This document shows positions 10,452 through 22,542 of a DNA stretch of 64,000 bases, piece by piece; the stretch's first letter is position 1, and each line of letters starts with the position of its first letter. The stretch comes from Rhynchopus sp. YZ270_cl-10 (taxonomy: Eukaryota > Euglenozoa > Diplonemea > Diplonemida > Diplonemidae). The position numbers and the translations under genes were made by a program. The notes beneath the pieces are model-generated. The model did no database searches and had not been told where the DNA came from. It worked only from the letters and a program-made list of their open reading frames with translations. The stretch lies in assembly GCA_964035575.1 (NCBI GenBank), contig OZ037925.1:558001-622000 (forward strand), written 5' to 3'.

Positions 10452-13172
10452 TCACTGTCCAGGAATACTCCCCGTCATCCCCTGCGCCGCATTGAACAGG
10501 TTGATCGGGGAGGACCCGTCTGTGACCATGTAGCCCTGAAGGTTGAGTGCCTTGAGGAGACGCACCTGGTTCTCAGGGCCTGCCTTTGCGATGGCCTCAA
10601 TGGTCTCCTTGCCCATCGAGGACACGGCGCTCGTGAACTGTGCAGACTCAATCCCGGCAAGGTCTGTGGCCTTCTGCACCTCAAGGCTGTTGATGCGGCG
10701 GGTGTGTTCCACTGCCTCCTGGTTCTTCGCAGCCTCGAGCGCGATCTCCGTGCGCACCTGGATCCTCTGTGCGTCGGCACGCTTCGCTGCAAGCTCCACC
10801 ATGCACTGCGCCTCAACTGCCGCCGCCTCTGCCATGGCAGTGGCCTCTGCACGTTGCGACCCTGTTGCCTCGATGCTCTGACTCTCCGCACGCAGCCGCA
10901 GCAGCACCTTGCGCTCCTTCTCGCACTGCGCCTTGTCCACAATCAGCTGCGCATCCAGGTCGCCACGCGCCTTCTGCTCCTCCTTCGTCGCCTTGTGCTT
11001 CGCCTGCGCCTCCTGCCCCTGTGTCGTGATGTGGATCGCCAGCTGCACACTCTTCAGCAGACTGTCCTTCGTCTTCTGGTCCACAGGCTCCACACTCTGC
11101 ACATCCACGTTGCTGATCACCAGCCCGTTTGTCGGAAACCTCAGTTCCGCGTTCGGGTGCAGCCCCAAGGTCACCTGCTTGCCCCCCTCCGCAAGCAGCC
11201 CTGCAGGGTCTGTGTGCACCACACCCGACACCGTTGTCAGGGTCGGGGTCTTCCCAGTCGTGATGGTCTTAACAGTGTCGGTGTTGCCTTCCGCAGTCGT
11301 GATGGTGTCGCCGGTGCTGAGCGCACGGCCCTGCGTCAGGAAGGTGGTGTGCGAGCCAAAGACGGCGTGGCGGATGATGGCAGAGCTGTTCCTGTGGAAG
11401 GTGTCGAAGGACTGTCCTGCGCATGCCCCACGGATGCGCGATGCAATGGCCTTGCAGCTGTCCCCAACAAAGTCATGCACAGTGAAGACACGGCGCCGCT
11501 CCTCCGCAACGGCAGGGTCCACGTCAAAGCGCCAGCTGTACGACAGTTGCAGCTCCAGGCGTGCGTGGTCTGCTGTCTCCACGTGGATGTTGTCTGTCAT
11601 GAAGTCCGGCCCCAAGAAGACCGCAAGCGCCTGCACCACCCCAGGCCGCTTCGGCCGCCCCCCAGACAGCGACACCACAGTGAACTCCTCATCCGGGCCC
11701 AGCGCCAGCATGTCCGGCCCGTACACACAGCGCGTCGTCTTGCGCTTGTAGTCGAAGATCTGCGACACAGAGTTGTGCGGGACGCTGTACACCACAACAC
11801 GTGTCTTGTCCCTCGCAGCGGCACCACCACCACCACCACCACCAGCACCGCTCGCTTCCCCCGCAAGCAGCAGACGCTCCACAGTCTCCGGCAGGGCCTT
11901 CTCCCACAGCTCCTCCGTCGGCTTCAGGAGGTAGGCACACGGCCCCATCTGCGCACGCACCTCGCCGCTCTTCAGGTCGCGGATGTAGACACCTTCAAAG
12001 TCGTGCATGGGGAGTGCGCGACGTTCCTCCACAACCACCACAGTCACAGGCGGCACGTACTCGCACGGACCCTGCAGCATCCACATGTCACCAGCCTCGC
12101 GCTTCGTCCCGTCCTCCTCGGTGTGCTCCACAACAGCCTCAAGCAGCAGTGCCTCGTCCCCCATCAGCACCTTGACGTCCTTCGCACAGCCGTCCTGCAG
12201 ACGTTCGTTCGGGTGCAGGAAGAACCGTGCAGGCCCGCACACCAGCTTCTTCACCCCAAACATCACCTGCCCCTTGTCCGCGTCAAAGGGGTCAAGCAGC
12301 ACACAGTACTGTGCCTTGTTCAGCACCTGCAGCGGCACCTCGCACACCACAGTCTCGTCCGGTGTCGGCAGGTACGCAGTCGTGTCCTCGTGTGTCACAA
12401 GCCACTGGTCGCCCGGTCGGCGCTCCCTCCCAAAGCAGTCCATGAAGACGTGTGCAGCACGCACGTGCAGTGCCTTCAGCGGTGTCAGCACCTTCGCAGA
12501 GAAGACCGTCCCCGCACTCTCGTCGACAGAGGGCAGGAACGGGCCCTGCTCCGTCCACAGCCACTTCGCCCCTGCCCGACGCACCTTCCCGGTGCGGTCC
12601 GTGAAGCGGTTCAGCGCCGTCAGCGTCACTGCCTGGTTCTCGCCAATGCACAGCGCCTCCACCGTCCGCACCACCTCCTTGCAGACGTGTGGGTAGAACG
12701 TGCACGGCCCCTCCACCAGCCACTCCTCCCCAGCCTCGCGCTGTATCGGCACCTCTGTCTCCCCGACCTGCTCCACAAAGGTGCGCAGTGCACGCACCCG
12801 CAGTGCTGTGTGTGGCGCAAGCGTTGTCAGCGGCAGCGGTGCTGGCGTCTTTGCGTTCAGACTCTCGCCCGGGTGCAGCGCAAACGGCGACGACGTGTGG
12901 AGACGGATCTCCTGCGTGCCGTGGCGCGTCAGTGCCTGCCCTGCCTCGTCGTACAGCACACCACCACTCCCGTCGCAGGCAACGGGGTTGTCCACAATGC
13001 AGTAGTGGCGCGGTGGCACCACCACATGCGGCGTCGGCATCACGCACACCACCTCGTGGCCACGTGTCGTGAACGTCGCAGGGCCCTCCTTCAGCACAAC
13101 AGACGTCGTGTTCTTGTCCAGCACGTGTGCGTAGAAGTTTGCCTTCAGGTGAATCACATCCATGTCACACAT
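10452..13172 (-). CDS. MVP: Major vault protein
   Basis: A 906-aa single-exon gene for the subunit that builds the barrel of vault ribonucleoprotein particles in the cytoplasm. The amino half consists of successive vault repeats of about 50-60 residues (for example [20 protein letters not shown] and EEVSIRDLKSG-like turns). A shoulder domain of SPFH type follows ([15 protein letters not shown] near residue 540). Then comes a long Ala/Glu/Arg-rich cap helix (about 680-830) and a short cap-ring tail. The length is close to the roughly 850-900 residues usual for the family. A Gly-rich insertion (GAGGGGGGGAAA) near residue 440 and a CTTTAGG-free compact structure are local traits. Start is the first ATG, with a second Met at codon 4. 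Vaults occur in kinetoplastids and many other protists. Confidence 0.96.
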   Translation of the reverse strand: MCDMDVIHLKANFYAHVLDKNTTSVVLKEGPATFTTRGHEVVCVMPTPHVVVPPRHYCIVDNPVACDGSGGVLYDEAGQALTRHGTQEIRLHTSSPFALHPGESLNAKTPAPLPLTTLAPHTALRVRALRTFVEQVGETEVPIQREAGEEWLVEGPCTFYPHVCKEVVRTVEALCIGENQAVTLTALNRFTDRTGKVRRAGAKWLWTEQGPFLPSVDESAGTVFSAKVLTPLKALHVRAAHVFMDCFGRERRPGDQWLVTHEDTTAYLPTPDETVVCEVPLQVLNKAQYCVLLDPFDADKGQVMFGVKKLVCGPARFFLHPNERLQDGCAKDVKVLMGDEALLLEAVVEHTEEDGTKREAGDMWMLQGPCEYVPPVTVVVVEERRALPMHDFEGVYIRDLKSGEVRAQMGPCAYLLKPTEELWEKALPETVERLLLAGEASGAGGGGGGGAAARDKTRVVVYSVPHNSVSQIFDYKRKTTRCVYGPDMLALGPDEEFTVVSLSGGRPKRPGVVQALAVFLGPDFMTDNIHVETADHARLELQLSYSWRFDVDPAVAEERRRVFTVHDFVGDSCKAIASRIRGACAGQSFDTFHRNSSAIIRHAVFGSHTTFLTQGRALSTGDTITTAEGNTDTVKTITTGKTPTLTTVSGVVHTDPAGLLAEGGKQVTLGLHPNAELRFPTNGLVISNVDVQSVEPVDQKTKDSLLKSVQLAIHITTQGQEAQAKHKATKEEQKARGDLDAQLIVDKAQCEKERKVLLRLRAESQSIEATGSQRAEATAMAEAAAVEAQCMVELAAKRADAQRIQVRTEIALEAAKNQEAVEHTRRINSLEVQKATDLAGIESAQFTSAVSSMGKETIEAIAKAGPENQVRLLKALNLQGYMVTDGSSPINLFNAAQGMTGSIPGQ

Positions 13173-13815
13173 TATGTTCGTGTTTTTGGTTTACGTAGGT
13201 CTGCAGTATTGGGTGCAAAGTTGTGAGAGTGTGCACTTCGAAGGCACACCACAGTGGGAAGGACCTCAATGGGAAAGGTTGGGTCTGTGGATTCGATTCA
13301 GGAAAAAGAGACCTTCGCAAGATGAACCTGCGCCTCACAGTGACCACGACATGAATAGCACTAAAAAAAGAGTGGCGAAAAAGCTTTTTTGATTGGGCCT
13401 AACCAGGGCCGACATAGACGGAGAGCGAAAAAAAAGGGGGTCGTTTTATTATGAGAAAGGGGGCCATACGGGATGTACCTTTAGTGGTGCTGCCCTCCAA
13501 CATGTTAATTGAGCAATCTATGAAAAAACCCCTTTTTTTTCCTTTTACGTATCAGAGTTACCACTGTGTGTATTGACATAGAGCAGACCAGCACCAAAGA
13601 GATAGGTTCGGAATACTCAGGTCAACCCGAAGGGGGCAGAGGCATGAGGCTGACGTTGGGATACTTTACTTTGTTTGTTTTGTTTATTTAATTTTTTTTG
13701 ATAAATTGTTGTAGTGTAGTTGCCTCGGTTGTGTTGCCACAGTTGTGCAATCTCCACTGTTTTTTTCTGTTTTGTTGTATCGACAATCACGTTATATCTT
13801 TGGTATAACGATCTG
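13173..13815. other. Intergenic stretch, nothing recognised
   Basis: AT-rich DNA upstream of the vault gene with T-runs and a 9-bp TATTTTTTT at the right edge that is repeated beyond the neighbouring mobile element. No gene or RNA seen. Confidence 0.5.
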
Positions 13816-13824
13816 TATTTTTTT

Positions 13825-16057
13825 GAGAAAAGTTCGATTTCGGCCTCGAAAATTACCGTGACACCGATTTGTCACGGAATTTTGTCACGGAATTTTTTTG
13901 AAAGATTCGATTTCGTGACAAAAAAAAATCGATTTCGTGACAAACCAATTTTTTCATTGACACACAAAATTCGATTTCGTGACAAACCGATTTTTTCATT
14001 GACAAAAAAAAATTCGATTTCGTGACAAATCCAAAAATTCAGTGACAAAAAAATGTCAATGAAAAAATGGATTTTGTCAAGGAAACCGAACTTTTTGTCA
14101 CGGAAAAAGTCGTGACAGAAATGGATTTTGTCAAGGAAACCAAACTTTTTGTCACGGAAAAAGTCGTGACAGGGCACTGGGTACTGGGTACACTGGATAC
14201 AAGGATAAAAGTCGTGAAAGAGCAACCACAGCTCCACATGACAAACACAAAAGTGTCCAGTCACGTGGGGCATGCATGCACTGAGGAGATAATGATCCAA
14301 CAATTTACAAGAAAGATTACTTAACCTACTGCTGGAAATTGCCAGGTCGTAGTAACACACAAAGTGTGCCTCCGTTCGGGAAGACCGGATATTCTAGAGA
14401 CCAAAAAGGCCTCAAGAATATCTTCCGGTAGTCAAGGTATAACCGAATGAACGGCCCAAGACCCCCGTGGAGAAGTTAAATGTGTAATGCTATCAGGTAG
14501 AAACTGCGAACACTGTCTTACCCTCCTCAATGCATGGTGGAAGATGTCTTTACAACAAATATCCTGTACCCAGGTACCAGGTTCCCAGACCCACGTAGTA
14601 CCACGTCGCAGTACTACGCAAAATTTACCACCAGACCCTGTCTTCGTGCACCTTAAGTACAACGCCGCAGACAGGCCAAACATGCGTTGGACTCAGAGGA
14701 ATGCCTGCTGTGCAGTGTATCAAACATGAGAACCAACTCCCAGCAACAAGGGGCGCCTTTTGGCGGGCGTTGTTGAGGGTGTTTGGGGTGCAAAGTTTTC
14801 CACAATTTTGATGCGCGGGTACAGAAGTGTTATCTTGTTCTTTCATCTCTAGGAAATGTAAATGTCAATCGCGTTTAACTACCACTAGGGCTTGTTCAGT
14901 GAACCCACAAGGGGTCGAAGGGGGTTGGTTATCCCGTATCTATCAAAGGTTGTGTCGACCAGGCTAAACCACTATGTTACGCTGTACGTTGTTAAATCCG
15001 AAGAAATAACACTTTAGCAGCCGCAGGAAGTTTGCTAAAAAGAGTGCCTCACGCTACACAAACCACCACCCGCGATTGACTTAGATGTTATAACAAAGAG
15101 AATTCAGAACAAAACAACACCCTGCCCCATACACACTAAATTGTCATGCTTCGAGAGCATGCCTGGGCCAAAATTACTATGACGAAAAGGCAACAAGACC
15201 ACCCACAAGGAGTGTGAATTGTGCACTGGTTTTCTGGGGGAACAAACAATATTTTCTTGTGTCTAGTCCTCCGGAAGCAGAGGACAGACTTTCCGGAAGG
15301 TTTCCAAAGTCGAATTTCTTGCACTAGCTATGCTCCCTGGTTAATGGCTATAGCAGTGACTGACAAAGTGTTCCCACCCCCCTTTCCACCACCATAATAA
15401 CCGAACTCTGCTTATCAAACCACAATCTGAATCTGCTTCCGTCGCATGCGCTGGTGGATTCGATCTGTTTTGGTGTGTGTAATGGAATGTATGGGTGAGG
15501 GTTGGGGTATTAGGTATAGAAACTTGCGCACCCATTAATTTTTTACCGAATGAAAATGAAATCTGCAATGAGTGTCTGCTGCATATCATTTAGTGGGGCT
15601 GGCCTCTGGCCAGAGGCGTGCAAGCCTGACCGTGTTCGCGATATACTAAGTCTTGCATAATCATAAAGTTATCATACCTTGTGTCTTCAGTCTCTGCCCT
15701 TAGGTTTCTAGACAGCTCAAGAATGGCCTCTTTTGTGTTTGTCAAGTGGCTGTCTGGTCACTTTTCAGTGACTGGCGGGTTGGCTGTCACGACTTTTTCC
15801 TTGACAAAATCCATTTTTTTCAATGACATTTTTTTGTCAATGAAAAAATGGATTTGTCACGAAATCGAATTTTTTTTTGTCAATGAAAAAAGTCATTTGT
15901 CACTAAATTGAATTTTGTGTGTCAATGAAAAAATCGGCTTGTCACGAAATCGAACTTTTTTTGTCACGAAATCGAATCTTTCAAAAAAATTCCGTGACAA
16001 AGTACCGTGACAAATCGGTGTCACGGGTATTTTCGAGGCCGAAATCGAACTTTTCTC
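13825..16057. mobile_element. Mutator-like non-autonomous element with long inverted repeats
   Basis: The left arm 13825-14172 and right arm 15784-16057 are inverted copies of each other, starting GAGAAAAGTTCGATTTCGGC. Both arms are built from sub-repeats of TTTTTTGTCACGAAATCGAAT type. The left arm carries an extra direct 56-bp duplication (14061-14116 and 14117-14172). The 9-mer TATTTTTTT lies immediately outside both ends (13816-13824 and 16058-16066), matching the 9-bp target duplications of Mutator-like elements, although it is low-complexity. The 1.6-kb interior holds no recognisable transposase. A foldback element is the alternative. Confidence 0.7.
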
Positions 16058-16066
16058 TATTTTTTT

Positions 16067-16561
16067 TTTTGAAATATGTATTACGATGACCTCTCTTTCT
16101 CTCTGACCTAACCCCTGTTTCTAACACTGAAACACACAGCTTTCAGATATGTCTGCTACCGTTTGCTTGTTTTTTTTGTCAGTCACTTCTGTTTGTCTAA
16201 TATTCTAAACACCCTTTAAAAAAAGATACAAAAACATAAAAACAAGAATTGCGCCCAAGAAATAGAACATACAAAGGGGGGTGGGGTGAAAAATATGCTA
16301 TTCAATTGAAACTCTTTGTACAAGAAAATAATAATAATAAAAAGTGAATACACATCTAAAAAAAAGCAAATAAAATACCGTTCGGAATTTTCATACATGG
16401 CTTGCGGAAGATCTTTTCTTTTTTTTTCGAATTTGAAAAAAAAAGAAAAAAATACAAATTCATCACAAATTCCACAACTCCACTGCATTATTCTTTCCAT
16501 TTTTTTTTTTTTGATCCTCCTAAATCCCTCCCCCACCCCCTTCCCTTTCCCCATCTCGCCA
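16067..16561. other. Intergenic stretch downstream of the coiled-coil gene
   Basis: A/T-homopolymer-rich sequence with no supported coding region. Probably 3' UTR and intergenic DNA. Confidence 0.5.
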
Positions 16562-19153
16562 CTACATCCCTCGACTCCTCTCCACCGCATACTCCGCAGC
16601 CACCGAGCTTTGACTGTACAACCGTGCGTGGAGGGCCTCTGTCACGGAACGCAGGTTTTCGTCACTCTGCTCCTCCCTATGTGCATACACTGACCCAGGC
16701 GAGCTTGCGGTGGGCGCTCCAATGTGCGGACTACCTGGTGGGTCGTCATGAGGGGGGGAAGCACTGCTCGCATCCCATTCCTCTTCGCGAACGGTTTGCA
16801 TTTGAGTGATACACTCTTGAACATGGTTGGTACCCCCACCTCCTCCACCTCTTTCCCTGATATGCATTAACTGCCCCCTCGAGCTAGCCACATCAACGTG
16901 CACAGCGCGTAATGTCGCAGTGTGTTCACCTTCTGCAGGTAAACCCCTTTGAGGTGAGATTGAGCGACTTAATTCGTTTAACGCTCTCGCAATCTCGCCT
17001 GAATGGTCTGGTACAGACCCTACTGCATCTACCTCTGCAACTACCCCGCTATACAATGCGCCCCAAAACGCTTCATTGCAGGGCTGTGTTGCTGGGGTTT
17101 CTAGCTCCAGATCGTTTCCGATGGACCCTACTGACGTTACCTCGATGCTTCCGGTACTGGAAAGGGGTGATTGGACGTTTCTAGAGAAATCTTGATAAAT
17201 GTCTGCCCCAAACCCAACCGGAGATGTCTGTTGTGTACCGGGGAGGGTTGAGATGTCGCCAGGAGAATGCACGGTGTTGACAAGATTCGCCTGCTCGATT
17301 TCTACCCTGAGGGAGGTGTTGTCCTCTCGGAGAGAGGCGATCCTTGCTTCTAAGGTAGCATTCTGTGCAGTGAGACGCTGCTGGGAGACAAGAAGGGTTT
17401 CATGATGTGGATGTGACGCGGCATCAGCTCGGAGCCTTTCATTCTCAGCCTGGAGGGTTGCCGACTCATTATGAGACTGTTTAAGAAGGGATTGGAGATG
17501 ATGGACTTCAGTTCGAAGGGAGTCCGTCGCACTGCTTTCAGTTTCGATAAAGACACGGAGAGAGGTGACCTGAGCGTTTAGACCGCGAAGGTGACGAAGA
17601 TAGTCTGATTGTAGAGCGTTGGTTGGTGGTGGTGTGGGTGTTGGTGTTGATGGTATATCTTGTGGCTGTTGAACTGCCTCATTTTTACGAAATAATTCCC
17701 CCAACTGTGCTCCCAACTCCTCCAAAGCTATCTCCCCTTCACGCATCTGTTTTTCTGCCACCTCCGTCTCCGCTCTGGCTCCGATTAATTCCGTTTCCAA
17801 CGCAGAAATTCTCTTTGCGTAATTTTTCCCTGCCTTTACCTTCCCTGCTAACCTCTCTGATGCAACGTTCAACCGTTCAATCTGCGCTTGATGCGACGCA
17901 ACAGACTTAAGAAGACGACTTTTATCCCGCCTTAGGTCCTCATTATCCTTTTCTAGGGTATCTATTTGGTGCAATAGGTTGCCATCATCTGGTTGAATTC
18001 GCACTATGTTTGGTTCCCTTTTTGTTGTTTGAATGATATGATTTGCTTCGGCAAGCTGTCGGTCTTTCTCCAATGCGTCACGACGTATTTCGGTTACTTC
18101 TACGCGAAGCTTTGCTGCTTCTTCTGCAACGCGCATTAGCTCATCTGCGTCCCATTCCACTCGAACGGCACGTTCTCGCTCCATTGAATCGATATCCGCT
18201 TGGAGACGGCGAAGATACACTGATAACTCCCCAGCCTCTCTGCTCTGCTGTTGTCTCTCCTTTTGTAGCGCTGAAACTGCTGCATTGAGCCGCACCGTTT
18301 CCTTCTGTCGTGCCAACACTTCTCGGTGTTTGTGTGACACCGCCGCCTCGCTGAGAAGCTGCGCCTTCGCCTCGATGGATTGCTGCGCGACTTTAAGAAA
18401 CCCTTCTGCTGTCGACGCAAAACGGCGTCTCAACGCTCGAAGACCTTTTTCTTGCGCCTTTATATTTAAATGTGCATCGATCTTAGGAGCGGTTGAGGTA
18501 GGGGCGGGGGCAGCAGAAGCAGAGGCAAGATTCCCTGCAGCAGCTACAGCAAAAGCCTGCTCACGCATCTGCGATGCGGCGTGTGGTTGGGCATTCTTCA
18601 AGGTGTTCAAATCGTCTAATATCGCCTGCCCCAACGACACAGAATATAGGACATCCTGCTCCCTCTGTTGCAGCTGTTCTTTGAGTTGTAAAACCGCAGG
18701 ATGAGTTGATGGAGACAATGGTGGTGGTTGTATGGCCTCCCCCGGGTCGCCTCTAGGGTCGATACTGCGGCTCCGTATTTCCTGCAGTTTTGTGGAGTAA
18801 TGCGAGAAGGTTTCAATCGATTTTGGATACCCTTCAGGGGGTGTCTCGGTGTGGGGTGTGAATGGGGCGGGGGGTTGCGTGCTTGCGGTGTGGGTGGGTG
18901 CGGCAGTGGCGCGACGTGGTGCGGATGTCGTGCTAGAAGGTGGCAGAGAAGGGGTGGGGGTGGGGGTGGGGGTGGGTTGTCCACCTGGGCCAGGACCGCC
19001 GCCACCACCCCCACCACCCACAACCCGCGTACTACACCAAATCTCCCGTCCCCCCCTGCTCGGGGTGAAGGTTGTGTCCTCTACAATTTCAAAGTGGCCG
19101 ACACCACCGCCACCAGCGCCACTCCCTCGATCCCACTCCCCCTCTGCACTCAT
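16562..19153 (-). CDS. Long coiled-coil protein of unknown function
   Basis: An 863-aa single-exon gene. Residues 1-135 are low-complexity, with Gly runs and a (PT)n stretch. Residues about 145-170 and 230-480, and further segments to about 660, are rich in Glu, Gln, Lys, Arg, Ala and Leu in heptad-like order (LQKERQQQSREAGELSVYLR, LEKDNEDLRRDKSRLLKSVA), predicting extended coiled coils. The C-terminal 200 residues are again disordered, with a Gly run near residue 770. No catalytic motif or membrane segment is visible. By architecture it could be cytoskeletal, flagellar or a Golgi tether, but the sequence does not decide. Start is the only early ATG. Confidence 0.75.
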   Translation of the reverse strand: MSAEGEWDRGSGAGGGGVGHFEIVEDTTFTPSRGGREIWCSTRVVGGGGGGGGPGPGGQPTPTPTPTPSLPPSSTTSAPRRATAAPTHTASTQPPAPFTPHTETPPEGYPKSIETFSHYSTKLQEIRSRSIDPRGDPGEAIQPPPLSPSTHPAVLQLKEQLQQREQDVLYSVSLGQAILDDLNTLKNAQPHAASQMREQAFAVAAAGNLASASAAPAPTSTAPKIDAHLNIKAQEKGLRALRRRFASTAEGFLKVAQQSIEAKAQLLSEAAVSHKHREVLARQKETVRLNAAVSALQKERQQQSREAGELSVYLRRLQADIDSMERERAVRVEWDADELMRVAEEAAKLRVEVTEIRRDALEKDRQLAEANHIIQTTKREPNIVRIQPDDGNLLHQIDTLEKDNEDLRRDKSRLLKSVASHQAQIERLNVASERLAGKVKAGKNYAKRISALETELIGARAETEVAEKQMREGEIALEELGAQLGELFRKNEAVQQPQDIPSTPTPTPPPTNALQSDYLRHLRGLNAQVTSLRVFIETESSATDSLRTEVHHLQSLLKQSHNESATLQAENERLRADAASHPHHETLLVSQQRLTAQNATLEARIASLREDNTSLRVEIEQANLVNTVHSPGDISTLPGTQQTSPVGFGADIYQDFSRNVQSPLSSTGSIEVTSVGSIGNDLELETPATQPCNEAFWGALYSGVVAEVDAVGSVPDHSGEIARALNELSRSISPQRGLPAEGEHTATLRAVHVDVASSRGQLMHIRERGGGGGGTNHVQECITQMQTVREEEWDASSASPPHDDPPGSPHIGAPTASSPGSVYAHREEQSDENLRSVTEALHARLYSQSSVAAEYAVERSRGM

Positions 19154-20526
19154 TAGTGCCTTCTGTTGGGGGGAAAATTAAGGGGTATGGAGGAGAGGGG
19201 GGTCAAGAGGAGAGAAGGGATAAAAGTACAGTAGTCCGAATATGTTTTGGCAAAAAAAAGCTGTAGTTTGTTGATGCAGGCACCTCTGACTGACCCACTG
19301 TACGATGCCAGACATTCGGATAAAAGCACAAAAATACCCTGTGACCTACAAAAAAAGGTGTTGAATTACCCAATAAATCTTACAGAATCTTATCCCCAAA
19401 TCCGGCTCAGGGCTCAGGGTTTGCGCCAAGCATGTCCTTAAATCGGGGGGAAATCAGGGATTTTCTGGTTTTCAAATCGCAAAATTTTCTTATAGAAAAA
19501 AAAATTTTCCGGGTACAGCCTGGTATTTCATGGTGCGGTCAGCAACCCAGTTCCCCAGGGAACTCCCGTGGTTCAACCACGTTTCTACCATTAACTCTTT
19601 TGACCCCCCCCGGGCGCCCGCATTTCAAAGAGACACTGCCCCATATCTATACGAAAATTTTTTCACCTGCAAAAATAAAATTTTCCTATAAAATTTTCTT
19701 ATAGAAAATCCCAAATCGCAAACCGTATTTAGAGGACAGCATGGTTTGCGCTTTAAAAAAAAAAAAAAATCTTGCAACTTTTTTCGAAAACCTCGAAAAA
19801 AAAAATTGGAATACTATGTTCATTGGAACGGAGAAATTGAAAGGGGGTGGGAGGTGGGGTAATTTTCTTTGGAATTTGGATCTGGTAGATGAAGGGGCAG
19901 ACTTTCCATGAATGACTTTCGGAAGAAAGGTTCGAATCTAGGGAACTCATAGGGAAGCATGGGGATGATAGGCCACTGTTAAAAAAACACACGAAATGAA
20001 TGTGTTTGTGCACACACATAAAAAGAGGGGGACACAGCACGCTTTATCGACAGCACTTTCCATTGATGTGTCGGCAATAACCTACTAAGGGATAGGTGAT
20101 TACTATGACAATACAATGGCACCCCAAAAGAGGGGGAGGGGGGGCTAGAAACTACTTACAGACAGCACAACTGCTGGACTGACTCCATTTACATCTTTTT
20201 TTTTCTCTTTTGATATTGCGCGGGGCCAGTAATTTATTTTTAAAAAAAAAGGATGCATTTTTTTCCAAGGTATACTCACACTGACCTCCCACCACAAAAT
20301 AAAAACCAACAGACACTTCTTCCAAGGTACCTGACATAGACACACTCTACTACCTTTCTAAAAAAAAAATCCGGAAAAAAAAAATACCCAAACACTTTAC
20401 TGTACACGCTCCTCCTCGCCCCCCTTTTTTTCCTTCTCTTTTCACTAAATCGATGGAATGAGCGTAGTTCCAAACACTACATTAACTCCATCCATTCCCC
20501 CCTATTTTTTCCCCCTCCCACACTCC
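19154..20526. other. Intergenic stretch containing a possible small inverted-repeat element
   Basis: No supported gene. Around 19423-19754 the two ends are imperfect inverted repeats (GCGCCAAGCATG-TCC on the left; GCGCAAACCATGCTGTCC read from the right), with a second inner pair AAAATTTTCTTATAGAAAA. This suggests a MITE-like element of about 330 bp, but a target duplication is not clear. The remainder is A-run-rich. Confidence 0.4.
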
Positions 20527-22542
20527 TCACCCATGCGACATCATATACATCAGTTTGTCCGCACAGCACAGCGCTTCCGTCGGACGTGCAATGTTCCCAC
20601 GGATGTCCACCTCCTCACGCCCCCCCTTTGGACTGGACGAGACCAGAACTGGGGACGCTAGCACCATGCTCTCCTGCTGATCACCCCAACCCACTAGCAT
20701 ATTGTCTAACACACGACCCTTGAAGGAAGCGTCTTTGATACAAATTGCACTGCAACCACTGTCACCTTCACGCTCGAAGGTGTTTTCGTAGATGCTACTA
20801 CTGCAGGCAGGACCGCTGATGGAGACACCGGTAAATGCGTAGTTACGTACACTATTAAAATCAATAGTTGCAGAAGAACGTGAACAAAGATGAATTGCAG
20901 AGGTTTGACCACCATTAAAGCAGTTCGCGGTAAGCGAAGCATACGCACCAGTACTGAGTTGCACATCAGAGTCCTCATTATGAGCAAATGTGTTGTCCTC
21001 AATATGAACCTGAGAACTTTCAGAGATAGTGATACCTGCAGATTCACCATTCGTGATAGTGTTTTTCCAGAGAATAGGTGATGCACGGTTTGTGACCATA
21101 ACACCCGAGCAAACGTTCTCCGTGAGCGTGCACTCCGCGACGACCCCAACCGAGTTGTCAAACACCACCCCACACCCCTTCCCGCAAGAAAACTTCGAGC
21201 CACTAATGTGCACACTGCTCCCTTCCTCCGCCACTACTCCTGCATCGTGGTTCGCAGAGAAGGTGCTGTTCTCCACAATGCATTTACACCCCTTCACAGA
21301 AATACCCCACGACCTTGAGTTTTCAAAAGTACAATCACGGATAAGCGGATATGCATTTCTGTAGAGGTGTGAAGGTGCAACAGTGAGAAATTCAAAAGTG
21401 CATTTTGAGGAACTCACAAGAAAAAGGTTGTTTTTGGAATAACCAGGCTTGAGTTCATATTTTTTGCTCAATATATTTAGTGGTGGTATTTATTTTTACC
21501 GTCTGGTGTGGACAAAATCTCCGTAATAAAAAAATAAAAATAAAAATAAATACCCTCTGACTGATAGCCCGCCGTTCTTCCCGATTAATTCGCAGTTTGT
21601 GATGGTAGGGAACCCTTGGTCGACCTCCATGGCTGGCCCGGTGCCTGAATTCGTCACGATAAAGCCAACAAACTCAACTGTTCTGACACGTATGACTATG
21701 GCTGGGTGGCGTGAGTCGACTGCTATGGTGACGCGACCTACTGCTACGATACGAAGCGCATCCACGTTGATGAGGAGCGATGTCTCGAGCGGCGTCGACC
21801 CAGACACTTCAATCGTGGTCTGTGGCTGCGACGCGTCAATAGCCAACTGCAACGCCTTTGGGTCATCTGTAGACACCTTCCTTGTAACAGCCTCCTTAGG
21901 CATTCGTTTCAAAGACCTATTTGTTGGGATCTGCCTCACCGGTTGCATACACTGATATGACATGCTTGTCACATGGCATAGTCTCTGTGCATCCTCAAAA
22001 AAGGTCTTCCAAGCTTGGCACCGTGTGTCTAAGGGGGCAGATTTCTTCTTAGAAAGCTTGACATCGAAAGCATCGAATTCGCGTTTAAAGCGAAGAAATT
22101 CTTGTAAAGAAAAGCCGTTTTCTCTGGGCTGCACAGCGTCAATCATTTCGTGAAGGTGCTGGTGTGCGGGTTGCAACCCTACTGCGGCGAGGGAGCTGCG
22201 CATCTCTTCAAAGGCAACGATGCCGCTGCCGGAGCGGTTGAGAAGGTTTTTGAATATGAGGGTGTGCTCGCGGACGCTCTCCTTGCGTGACTCGACACGG
22301 CCGAGGAGGGTTACGAAGTCTTGAAACTCCATGGCCGTCTTGCCAGGCGTAAGGATCTCCGCAACGACACGACGCACGTTGCCTATCTCCTCCTGGTCGC
22401 GTGAGGTCAGCATGGCCTCGACTTCGGATAGTTCGATAGTGCCGTTGCCGTTGATGTCGAAGTGTTGAAAGATCGCAAGTGCCTTTTTGCAGTCACCCTC
22501 ACCCAAGTGAGACAACACCGCATTGGAATTGCGGCGTGCCAT
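20527..22542 (-). CDS. EF-hand and right-handed beta-helix protein, two exons
   Basis: My model joins exon 1 (22542-21554) to exon 2 (21466-20527) across an 87-bp intron with GTATTT donor and TTGAG acceptor. The phases (2 then 1) fit and give 642 aa. The N-terminus has a canonical EF-hand loop (DINGNGTIELSE, residues 29-40) and at least two degenerate EF-hands (to about 190), so calcium may regulate it. From about residue 260 onward the protein is a string of short beta-helix repeats (SGVMVTNRASPIL, SAGITISESSQVHIEDNTF), as in CASH/pectate-lyase-like folds that bind carbohydrate or act as scaffolds. No catalytic residues are evident. Without splicing, the first exon would end in an A/T-rich tail, which supports the intron. 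ATG 22542 was chosen because upstream sequence is non-coding in character. Confidence 0.75.

Noticed and set aside
9586..10533. His-Leu and Val-Lys repeat frames over the hexamer array
   Set aside because: Pure products of a hexanucleotide repeat, open in most frames on both strands.
9561..13226. Plus-strand frame of 1,221 codons (Ser-Pro repeats, then Arg/His/Leu-rich)
   Set aside because: It runs through the hexamer array and then antisense to the major vault protein gene, which is clearly the real gene.
16216..16590. Short Phe/Lys-rich frames near homopolymer runs (also 19753-20345, 28552-28937 and 33137-33334)
   Set aside because: They arise from poly-T or poly-A tracts and have no conserved features or start context.
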